From: a bacterium
Lineage (GTDB): Bacteria > Desulfobacterota > DSWW01
DNA length: 64,000 nucleotides
Direction of reading: 5' to 3'
NCBI GenBank assembly: GCA_028277985.1
Contig: JANQFG010000229.1
Location: 1-64,000 of the forward strand
How positions within the stretch are numbered: the first letter of the stretch is position 1; each line of letters begins with the position of its first letter. Below, piece by piece: positions 25,543-32,255 of this stretch. The notes below the pieces were generated by a model. The model saw nothing but the letters and a program-made list of their open reading frames with translations, had not been told where the DNA came from and made no database searches. A program made the translations under genes and the position numbers.

Positions 25543-26324
25543 GTCCAAGGCGGCAGCGAACCTTTGCCCTCATCGTTTGTGCCTTGATGGTGGTCGGGGT
25601 GGGCCTTGGGGGGTGCGCCCTTTCCCCTTTCAAGACGAGAAAAGGGGTCTATCACAAGGTCCGCAAGGGGGAGACCCTTTGGAGAATCTGCTACACGTAT
25701 CAAGTGAACATGAAGAAGGTCTGCAGGCTCAACCGGATCAAGGATCCCGGGCATGTCGAGGCAGGGCAGAAGATCTTCATTCCCGGGGCGGAGTCGGTTC
25801 GATGGGTCAAGGTGCCGTCGACACAGGCCGACTCCTCGGTTACGAGCCCGAAGAAGAAGTCGGCTTCAGCCAAGAAGAAGAAGGCAAGCAAGCCATCGGC
25901 CAGGGCCACACCTGCCAAGCCTTCTCGACCCAAGCCGAGCGCCTCTGCCGCAAGGCTGCGCTTCATATGGCCCGTTAAGGGGAACGTTACGTCCTGGTTC
26001 GGGCCACGAAAGGGTCGGCCCCACGATGGAATCGACATCGCCGCCCCAAAAGGCACCCGCGTCCTCGCCGCGGAGAAAGGGAAGGTGATCTACAGCGACA
26101 ACGGGATCTCCGGGTACGGAAACCTCATCATTATCGAGCACAGCGGAGGCTTCCACACCGTATACGGGCACAACTCGCGGAATCGTGTGGATGTGGACGA
26201 ACGGGTGAACAAGGCACAGGTGATCGCAGAGGTCGGAAATACGGGACGAGCCACAGGCTACCATCTGCACTTCGAGATTCGAAAGAACGAACGAGCCGTG
26301 GATCCTATGCACTATCTGCCGTAA
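25539..26324 (+). CDS. nlpD: LysM/M23 peptidoglycan-associated lipoprotein (NlpD-like)
   Basis: About 261 residues. The lipoprotein signal peptide ([20 protein letters not shown], lipobox LGGC) is followed by a LysM domain ([20 protein letters not shown] to AGQKIFIPG), a Lys/Ala/Ser/Pro-rich linker, and an M23 domain ([55 protein letters not shown]). The H-x-H pair (HLHFEIR) is kept, so the domain may be an active peptidase or, as in NlpD, an amidase activator. The first ATG (25587) would cut the signal peptide in half. CTG at 25539, overlapping the previous stop as CTGA with GGGGAG upstream, gives a full one and is proposed as start. Synteny with surE-pcm supports NlpD. Confidence 0.85.
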   Translation: MSPRRQRTFALIVCALMVVGVGLGGCALSPFKTRKGVYHKVRKGETLWRICYTYQVNMKKVCRLNRIKDPGHVEAGQKIFIPGAESVRWVKVPSTQADSSVTSPKKKSASAKKKKASKPSARATPAKPSRPKPSASAARLRFIWPVKGNVTSWFGPRKGRPHDGIDIAAPKGTRVLAAEKGKVIYSDNGISGYGNLIIIEHSGGFHTVYGHNSRNRVDVDERVNKAQVIAEVGNTGRATGYHLHFEIRKNERAVDPMHYLP

Positions 26325-26358
26325 CGAAAGACATGAACCTGAAAAAGGGGCGAAAAGG

Positions 26359-26880
26359 ATGGAAGAGCTGAAAAAGGTCATTCGAGAAGTTCCGGATTTT
26401 CCCAAGGAAGGCATTCTCTTCTACGACATCACCACACTGCTGAAGGATGGGCCCGCCTTTGCGAAAGCTGTGGACATATTGTGTGAGCGATGCGAGGGGA
26501 AGGAAATCGACGGCGTGGTGGCCATCGAGGCAAGAGGGTACATTTTCGGCCCCGCGGTGGCCTACCGGCTGGGTGTGGGCTTCGTGCCGATGCGCAAGCC
26601 CGGTAAGCTTCCCGCCAAGACGATCCAGGAGACCTATGACCTGGAGTACGGTACGGACACGATCGAGATGCACGAGGACGCGGTGCAGGCCGGGCAGAAG
26701 ATCCTGGTAGTGGACGATCTTCTCGCTACGGGTGGTACAGCCGCGGCGGCCTGTCGACTCGTAGAAAAAGCGGGCGGCCAGGTCGTGGAGTGCTGTTTCC
26801 TGATCGAGCTGTCTTTTCTGAATGGGCGGGACAAGCTTGGATCCCGGGAGGTGTTCAGTCTGCTCAAGTATGACGAGTGA
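26359..26880 (+). CDS. apt: Adenine phosphoribosyltransferase
   Basis: A 173-residue protein of typical APT length. It starts [21 protein letters not shown] and carries [34 protein letters not shown] and the PRPP-binding loop [19 protein letters not shown]. It converts adenine and PRPP to AMP (purine salvage). It follows the nlpD-like gene by 34 bp on the same strand and is convergent with a thioredoxin-fold gene. Confidence 0.95.
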   Translation: MEELKKVIREVPDFPKEGILFYDITTLLKDGPAFAKAVDILCERCEGKEIDGVVAIEARGYIFGPAVAYRLGVGFVPMRKPGKLPAKTIQETYDLEYGTDTIEMHEDAVQAGQKILVVDDLLATGGTAAAACRLVEKAGGQVVECCFLIELSFLNGRDKLGSREVFSLLKYDE

Positions 26881-26895
26881 CCGGGAACCTTTGCC

Positions 26896-27330
26896 CTATT
26901 TTGCCAGCTGGTCGAGAACTTGAGGGTTGAAGCCCAGCAGGATCCTACCGTTGATATCCAGGACGGGAACGCCCCTGTATCCACCCACCTTCTTGACCAT
27001 CTCCTTCATGTACTGCTCGTTCCTCTCAACGTCCTTGACGACGAAGGGGATCTTCTTCTTCTTCAGGTAATCCGTGGTCATCCTGCAGGCGGGGCACCAG
27101 GAGGTAACGTAGACGGTCACCTCGTTCTCAGGCTTGTCCGCCTTCGATGAGGCCTCCTGCTTCTTGGAGTCGTCTGCCACGGCGAGGTTGAGTGAACCTG
27201 GAACGGACCGATCATGCGCCCCGGGCAACCCGTTGATGAGCAGGGCGAGGAGGAGCGCGAAGGCAAGCACGGAAAGAGTCACGAGAAGCTTCAGCTTACC
27301 GGGGCTCCGGGACAGGCCAGGGGATTTCAT
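26896..27330 (-). CDS. Membrane-anchored glutaredoxin-like protein
   Basis: A 144-residue protein with one N-terminal membrane helix or signal anchor (LLVTLSVLAFALLLALLI) and a thioredoxin-fold glutaredoxin domain from about residue 70. The redox motif is CPAC (C79, C82) in VTSWCPACRMTT, and the cis-proline region is GVPVLDINGRILLGF. It probably acts as an extracytoplasmic thiol-disulfide oxidoreductase. Convergent with apt (15 bp apart). Confidence 0.85.
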   Translation of the reverse strand: MKSPGLSRSPGKLKLLVTLSVLAFALLLALLINGLPGAHDRSVPGSLNLAVADDSKKQEASSKADKPENEVTVYVTSWCPACRMTTDYLKKKKIPFVVKDVERNEQYMKEMVKKVGGYRGVPVLDINGRILLGFNPQVLDQLAK

Positions 27331-27503
27331 GGATGAGGGCTCCTTGTATTCCGACCTTTGGAATGCTTAGATAACGTGGCAGCACGCAACCATACGTACC
27401 GATCATGAAACGTAGTCTAGCATACGACGATTTGTTAATCCAAATCGTTGGATGCGTGAAAAACGTGAAGGGGTTTCGACCCCGAAGAGGAGGAAAGAGA
27501 CGA

Positions 27504-28067
27504 ATGAAGGCCCTTGTAGATTTTCTCTATGAAGCGGGCTTCCTGAAACGACTTGCACGAACCGGGTATCCGTACCTGGGTTCGGGGGATGAATCCGTTG
27601 CGGACCACACCTGCCGCACACTTTTCGCTGCCTATGTCCTCGGCCAACTTTCCGAGGGGATCGACATGGGCAAGTTACTGAAGATGTGCCTTTTTCACGA
27701 TTTCCCGGAGGCGCGCATGGGAGATCTGAACTATGTGCAGAAGAAGTATGTAGAGGCAAACGAGGAGAAGATTCTCGCAGAGGTGTCGGATCGATTGCCC
27801 TTTGGTGAGGAGATCGCTGCCCTGGTGCGTGAATTCAACGACAAGGAGACGCCGGAAGCGATCCTGGCCAATGATGCGGACCAGCTGGACCTGCTCTTCC
27901 ACGTCAAGGAGCAAGGGGACTCGGGGAATCCCCAGACCGGTCCCTGGCTAGAGTACGCTTACGAGAGGCTTACCACGGAAACCGCACGAAAGCTTGCTCG
28001 CCTTGCCATGGAGACCGATTCCACGGACTGGTGGCTCGAAGGTCGGAACGATCCGCCCAGGACGTGA
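27504..28067 (+). CDS. HD-domain phosphohydrolase (YfbR-like)
   Basis: A 187-residue HD protein. The metal ligands are in SVADHTCRTLFAAYVLG (first His), CLFHDFPEARMGDLNYV (HD pair) and LANDADQLDLLFHVKEQG (Asp). The HD_3/YfbR group includes 5'-deoxynucleotidases. The ATG at 27504 has GAGGAGGAAAG upstream; the frame extends a further 33 codons. A terminator hairpin follows at 28096-28130. Confidence 0.85.
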   Translation: MKALVDFLYEAGFLKRLARTGYPYLGSGDESVADHTCRTLFAAYVLGQLSEGIDMGKLLKMCLFHDFPEARMGDLNYVQKKYVEANEEKILAEVSDRLPFGEEIAALVREFNDKETPEAILANDADQLDLLFHVKEQGDSGNPQTGPWLEYAYERLTTETARKLARLAMETDSTDWWLEGRNDPPRT

Positions 28068-28095
28068 GAGAAGAACCGGGCATTCCCCAAAAAGA

Positions 28096-28130
28096 GAGAG
28101 GGCCGCATCCGTACGGGATACGGCCCTCTC
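28096..28130 (-). terminator. Rho-independent terminator between convergent genes
   Basis: GAGAGGGCCG (28096-28105) pairs perfectly with CGGCCCTCTC (28121-28130), and an inner ATCC/GGAT pair extends the stem. On the minus strand the stem is followed by CTCTTTTTGGGG, a U-run that suits termination of the MopE-like gene. It may also stop the HD gene coming from the other side. Confidence 0.8.
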
Positions 28131-28154
28131 GATCGTTTGATTCGCGTATGCCCC

Positions 28155-29186
28155 TTACCTCCTCCTTATGACCCTCCTGAAGAGAACCACGGCGCCGACC
28201 GGCACCAGGAACGAGAAGAGGAGGTTGGAGAGCTTGGACCCTTCCGGAGAAGAGGCACCAAGGACGGAGGCGTTGGCCGACTCGGAGGGTGCCCACCCGG
28301 TCTCCGGAACACAACCGGCATCTTCAAGATCCGTGTAGCCGTTGCAGTTGTTGTCGATTCCGTCCGTGCAGATCGGATCCTCGGGCGGTGCCTCGAACAC
28401 ACCGGGATGAACGTTCGGGTCCGAGTCGTTACAGTCATTGCCGCCGCACGCCTCGCCCGGGAAGGTGTCGCCGTCCTGATCCGTGTTGTCCACGTGCACG
28501 CACTCGTTGTTCACACAATCGTCCTCTGTGCACGGATTTGCGTCGTCGCAGTCTCCGGGCACGGTGCACTCGAGACAACCGTTGTCCTGCATATCGATGA
28601 GATCGTCGCAGTCATTGTCCACCTGATCGGAACAGACCGGGTCTCCATAGGGAGCCTCCGTCGCCCCGGGGTTGATGGCGGCGTCCGAGTCGTCGCAGTC
28701 CGTTCCGCCACACTGGTCGCTCGTGTAGCCGTCTTGGTCCGCATCGAGAGGATCTCCGGAACAGTCCCCGTTCGCGCAGACATCGTTGGCCGTGCAGGCA
28801 TCGCCGTCGTCACAGGGGGCGGTATTGTTCACGTACTCGCAGACATTCCCGACGCACAGATCGTCGGTGCACGGATTCCCATCATCACAATCCTGAGGGG
28901 ACGTGCACTCGAAGCAGCCTGCGTCCAGCATGTCGACGGTGTCGTCGCAGTCGTTGTCCACGCCATCGCTGCAGGTCGGGTCACCGTAGGCCCCCTCGGT
29001 TGCACCGGGGTTGATGTCCGGGTTCGTATCATCGCAGTCGTACTGATTCGGGTAGGGGCATTCGTCGAGGAACGCGACTCCGTATCCGTCCTGATCGTTG
29101 TCTATGCAGCAGGCGAGTGCATGCTGAGCCACCAAGGCGAGCAAGAAAACCGGGATCCAGGATAGTACAAAGAGCGTCTTTTTCAT
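28155..29186 (-). CDS. Secreted Cys/Asp-rich MopE-like protein with C-terminal anchor
   Basis: A 343-residue protein: signal peptide (residues 1-25, ending QHALA), then repeated MopE-type metal-binding units of the form DxDxDGY...DCDD...INPGATE...YGDP.CSD..DNDCDD. Full copies start near residues 29, 149 and 236. Between them are EGF-like CxxxDCDDGNPCTDD segments. The C-terminus (317-343) is a hydrophobic helix with a basic end (LLFSFLVPVGAVVLFRR), like a sorting or anchor signal. MopE proteins bind copper or calcium at the cell surface; here the ligand is unknown. ATG 29186 has GGAGAG. It lies downstream of a sigma-70 promoter and a c-di-GMP-type riboswitch. Confidence 0.85.
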   Translation of the reverse strand: MKKTLFVLSWIPVFLLALVAQHALACCIDNDQDGYGVAFLDECPYPNQYDCDDTNPDINPGATEGAYGDPTCSDGVDNDCDDTVDMLDAGCFECTSPQDCDDGNPCTDDLCVGNVCEYVNNTAPCDDGDACTANDVCANGDCSGDPLDADQDGYTSDQCGGTDCDDSDAAINPGATEAPYGDPVCSDQVDNDCDDLIDMQDNGCLECTVPGDCDDANPCTEDDCVNNECVHVDNTDQDGDTFPGEACGGNDCNDSDPNVHPGVFEAPPEDPICTDGIDNNCNGYTDLEDAGCVPETGWAPSESANASVLGASSPEGSKLSNLLFSFLVPVGAVVLFRRVIRRR

Positions 29187-29315
29187 CTTCTGCTCTCCTC
29201 TAGAGGCGGGCGATGAGGGAGTATCCCTTCTCGGCAGCCTCCAACGGGGTGTGCTCGACACCCTCCTTCATGGGTGCAAGAAATGAAACCTTATCCGTTC
29301 GTGCGCTATGTGACT

Positions 29316-29397
29316 GGCAGCCCGGCGATCTCGGAGGGTGAAGCCGAGGAAGGGGAGACCCGTGGCTTTCCGACCCGGCCTCACGGCCGGTGTGGCT
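29316..29397 (-). ncRNA. Cyclic-di-GMP-I (GEMM-I) riboswitch
   Basis: On the minus strand the element has a P2 stem CCGGCC/GGCCGG capped by the GNRA tetraloop GTGA, then GGTCGGAAAGCCACGGG, resembling the GEMM-I core GGGACGCAAAGCCaCGGG. The P3 partner GATCGCCGGGCTGCC resembles the 3' half AGcCGGGcUGCC. The order and spacing fit the cyclic-di-GMP-I class (some relatives bind cGAMP). It sits about 50 nt after the predicted transcript start and about 130 nt before the MopE-like start codon. Whether it activates or represses is not evident. Confidence 0.82.
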
Positions 29398-29444
29398 TTT
29401 TCTTGTCTCCAGACAGAGAGGGATATATGTAAAGAAACAAGTTA

Positions 29445-29474
29445 ATAATAAATCAAAAGCATATTTTTTGTCAA
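29445..29474 (-). promoter_or_regulatory. Sigma-70 promoter of the MopE-like gene
   Basis: On the minus strand TTGACA (29469-29474) is followed after 18 bases by TATTAT (29445-29450), or after 17 by TTATTA. A consensus -35 in an AT-rich patch, directed at the riboswitch, supports the call. Confidence 0.75.
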
Positions 29475-29485
29475 GCCCTTTTTCT

Positions 29486-29501
29486 AAACAATATATTGTT
29501 T
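29486..29501. promoter_or_regulatory. Perfect palindrome upstream of the promoter (possible operator)
   Basis: AAACAATATATTGTTT is a perfect 16-bp inverted repeat ending 12 bp before the -35 element. It also lies between the dehydratase gene end and that promoter. It may bind a regulator of the MopE-like gene; no partner is known. Confidence 0.45.
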
Positions 29502-29519
29502 TAAAATGGCGGAAGGTGT

Positions 29520-30644
29520 TTACATGCAGATCATTTCCAGAAACGCCTGCATGCGGGTACGGATCTGACCCGACCCGGTGGTCTGGTACTCCCGTTCCAG
29601 GTCCAGAAGGGGGATGTGGTCCTTGTCCAGGGCCTCGGTGAGCAGCTTTCGGTAACCGGCCCAGTGATCGCAGAACTTGAGGCGGGCGCAGACCACGCCG
29701 TCGATTCGAAAGTCACGGACGGTCTGCATCAGGAGGTCATGGTTCCGGTCGAATGCGTTCATGATGGAGGGGCACGCCATGCGTCGCGCGTGTCTGTTGG
29801 CGATCGCGTGAAGGGGGTCCTCCGCCTCTTCGTCGGCGTACGCCTGGTAATAGCGTGAGCCGAAACAGAGACCGTCCGCTACGACCCATGCCCCGCCCTG
29901 TTCGAGAAAATCGACGAATCCCGGGGCGTCGCAGGCGCCTCCGACCAGCATCAGGCGCGGCCGGCCGTTTCCCTCGATCTGCCTCTGCTCGAGGTCGGGG
30001 ATCAGATCTTCCAGTTTCTCGCAGAAGCGTTCTTTCGGAACCGACATGCCGGTGAGCGCGATATTCAGGAACTCGGCGCCGCTCAGGCGCGGTGGATCTT
30101 CCTTTCTGAGCTCGTTGAGGCGTGTCATCAGGGTGCGAACACGGTCAACCGCGTTCATGGACTGGCAGAGATCCTGATCCGAGACCGTCGTTCCGAACGC
30201 GGACTCCAGGTGCTCGATCATCTTCCTCATTTCCATGACGAACCACCGGGTGGATGCGTCTCCCAGAGTGTGGTACATGGAGAAGTAGTGGACAAAGGGA
30301 AAGCGCTTGTTCGCCTCGAGTTCGCCGGCGAGACGAAGCATGTGGTCGCAGGTGTTCGTGGTCACCAGGCCGTCCAGGAAGTCGAGTTGCTCCGAGAGCA
30401 GAAGCTCGAGCACGGAGCGCGTGTAGGAGCAATTGATCCGGTGCATGTGCGAATCCGCATTGGCCGTGTCCTCGATGCCGGGCGCGCGGACCCGCAGGGA
30501 AAGGATCCCGGCCGCCTGAAGAATCTCGTCCGGTATGCTCGTGCAGACGCTGCCGACCACCCGTTTGCCCGTCTGTTTCCAGGCCTGGACCTCCTCGTTG
30601 TCCAGCCGGGAGGCGATTTCCTCGAAATAGCGTAGGCCTTCCAT
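29520..30644 (-). CDS. 2-hydroxyacyl-CoA dehydratase / benzoyl-CoA reductase family subunit (HgdB/BcrC-like)
   Basis: A 374-residue member of the 2-hydroxyacyl-CoA dehydratase subunit D family. It begins GKRVVGSVCTSIPDEILQAAG (first conserved Cys), then INCSYTRSVLELLL and DGLVTTNTCDHMLRLAGEL (second Cys region), and ends with VCARLKFCDHWAGYRKLL and LLDLEREYQTTGSGQIRTRMQAFLEM. These cysteines hold a 4Fe-4S cluster used in radical dehydration or aromatic ring reduction. The ATG at 30644 is chosen; the open frame upstream overlaps the partner gene. It is 11 bp after the partner subunit. The activating ATPase is not in the window, so the exact reaction is open. Confidence 0.85.
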   Translation of the reverse strand: MEGLRYFEEIASRLDNEEVQAWKQTGKRVVGSVCTSIPDEILQAAGILSLRVRAPGIEDTANADSHMHRINCSYTRSVLELLLSEQLDFLDGLVTTNTCDHMLRLAGELEANKRFPFVHYFSMYHTLGDASTRWFVMEMRKMIEHLESAFGTTVSDQDLCQSMNAVDRVRTLMTRLNELRKEDPPRLSGAEFLNIALTGMSVPKERFCEKLEDLIPDLEQRQIEGNGRPRLMLVGGACDAPGFVDFLEQGGAWVVADGLCFGSRYYQAYADEEAEDPLHAIANRHARRMACPSIMNAFDRNHDLLMQTVRDFRIDGVVCARLKFCDHWAGYRKLLTEALDKDHIPLLDLEREYQTTGSGQIRTRMQAFLEMICM

Positions 30645-30655
30645 TGGTTTCCCCC

Positions 30656-31948
30656 CTATGCCATGACCGTGGTAAAGAAATCCTCGATCTGACTGCGCAA
30701 GAGCTCTTTCGAAAGAATCCGGTCGTCGTTGTAGTCGTGCTCGATGAACAGAACCGGGATGTCTCTGTCGCGGCAGACCTTGCGGATCATTCCCTGCGCC
30801 CCGCAGATGCTGTTGCAGCCCACGTGCTGCGTGACGATCATGCAGTCGCAACGGTAGTCCTCGTACGTGTTCAGGGAGAACTGAATGAGCTTCTCCGTGT
30901 CGTACCGCATGATGGACATCGTCATGTCGAGGCCCTGCCACGCGATCCCCTCGAGCATCGACTCCAGGCTCGTCGTGTCGATCGGCTCCAGGATGGCGGA
31001 ACTGGACACCGAGTTCGATACGACCATGGCACCGAACTGCTCCTCCATCCATTCGAACAGCTCCACGTCGAAAGTCGGGGCCACGTGTACCCACAGGGCC
31101 CTGTGCTTCTCTTCGAAGGGCCCCTGCGTACGGCCTTCCCGGACTCTCTGTGTCGCATCCTCGCTCAAGAGGCCCAGGGTCCGGGTCGTCCCCGGAAGGC
31201 CGGCGCCGGAGATGTAGATCAGGAAAGGGATGAGCCTGAGGAAGCCGTTGTGGGGTGCGGGAAGCACCTTGTACGTGTCATGGAGGTTAACGAGGTTCTC
31301 GTAGGCCCTGTTCGACTCCTCAACGACTTCTCGAAATCGATCGAGGTCGAATCTTCTGCCCGTGACCTTCTCGAGAAATGGGAGAAGCTCCTCTTTCAAT
31401 TGTTCCGCATAGTATCGCACTGCCTCCAGGTCGTAGCGGAAGGGTGCATCGAGGTAGAGCATGGGGGCTGGGTACATCCGCTCAAGGATCGGGTACGCAA
31501 TTCGTGTCCCGTCGCAGGGTGCGGAGGAGGTGACAAAGAACGAGTTGTCAGGAAGCTCTCCTTTTGCCGCCGCGCCGATGATGAACCGGTCGGTAGAGCA
31601 GGTCTCGGATGATACGCCCGCCGACTCCGCGGCCTCGATGAATTCGTACACGGTCTCCATGTTGGTCCGCGTGAAGAAAAGCGGGTACGTCTCGAGGCAC
31701 AGTGTTGCACAACCGAAGGCGAGAAAGGGTTGCGGGACCAGTCCGAACTCGAAGAGAGCCACTTTTCGGCTCGAGTCGTTCATCGCCTCGGCGATTCCCT
31801 CGTACCTCTCCACGTTCTCCGCCACCGCGGCGGAGTAGAGGTGCCCGAGATGCTCGAAAGGCGCAGGCATCTCGTCCCTGAAGACGTCGATCATCGGCTT
31901 CAGGAAGCCCTGTGTGACCTCCATGGTCCTTTGAAAGCTGGTTCCCAT
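30656..31948 (-). CDS. 2-hydroxyacyl-CoA dehydratase family subunit (partner, BcrB/HgdA-like)
   Basis: A 430-residue partner in the same superfamily. Cys-containing segments at expected places are FGCATLCLETYPLFF, VTSSAPCDGTRIAYPILE and MIVTQHVGCNSICGAQGMIRK, followed by VPVLFIEHDYNDDRILSKELLRSQIEDFF, the typical C-terminal IE-D...R..ql..fle pattern. ATG 31948 has GGGAG upstream; an extension of 30 codons is open but improbable. It forms a two-subunit enzyme with the downstream gene. The substrate could be a 2-hydroxyacyl-CoA or an aromatic acyl-CoA. Confidence 0.82.
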   Translation of the reverse strand: MGTSFQRTMEVTQGFLKPMIDVFRDEMPAPFEHLGHLYSAAVAENVERYEGIAEAMNDSSRKVALFEFGLVPQPFLAFGCATLCLETYPLFFTRTNMETVYEFIEAAESAGVSSETCSTDRFIIGAAAKGELPDNSFFVTSSAPCDGTRIAYPILERMYPAPMLYLDAPFRYDLEAVRYYAEQLKEELLPFLEKVTGRRFDLDRFREVVEESNRAYENLVNLHDTYKVLPAPHNGFLRLIPFLIYISGAGLPGTTRTLGLLSEDATQRVREGRTQGPFEEKHRALWVHVAPTFDVELFEWMEEQFGAMVVSNSVSSSAILEPIDTTSLESMLEGIAWQGLDMTMSIMRYDTEKLIQFSLNTYEDYRCDCMIVTQHVGCNSICGAQGMIRKVCRDRDIPVLFIEHDYNDDRILSKELLRSQIEDFFTTVMA

Positions 31949-32255
31949 CGCACCTGTCTCCCTTGTTCCATTCGAGGGGCTGTCGATAGAAGGGCATCCG
32001 GATCGCGACCAACATACCAGAAGGCCGCGTATTCTCAAATTGATAACAATTCTCGGTCCGACCCTGCATTTTGATAAAAGCGCCCGGGGTGAAACGGATC
32101 CGGCCCGAGATCTTGAAAGAAAAAAAATACTGCTATTCCAGTCATTTAAGGTGGTTTTCTCCGTATTAGAACGAGTTGGTAGTGATCTTGCAATAAAGGC
32201 CTCCCATAGAGCTATTGAGGATTCTGGACAACAAGGGAATCAAGAGGGAATAGAG
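31949..32255. other. Divergent regulatory region between dehydratase and pilY1-like genes
   Basis: No gene is supported here. The right half is AT-rich with a predicted sigma-54 site (32176-32192). An open frame crosses it in phase with the pilY1-like gene, but codon content and the lack of a good start argue that it is untranslated. Confidence 0.5.
32176..32192 (+). promoter_or_regulatory. Predicted sigma-54 (-24/-12) promoter
   Basis: TTGGTAGTGATCTTGCA keeps the invariant GG and GC with exactly 10 nt between them and the TTGCA -12 box; the -24 box is weaker than TTGGCACG. Transcription would start near 32203, about 50 nt before the chosen pilY1-like start. Sigma-54 use is common for type IV pilus genes. 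Confidence 0.5.

Larger units (their letters stand above)
29187..29519. other. Long 5' regulatory region of the MopE-like gene
   Basis: This gene-free 333 bp holds, in minus-strand order, a palindrome (29486-29501), a promoter (29445-29474), a riboswitch-like element (29316-29397) and about 130 nt of further leader with a GGGTGT-CGAG-ACACCC-like small hairpin. The AT-rich distal half contrasts with the genome. Confidence 0.7.
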
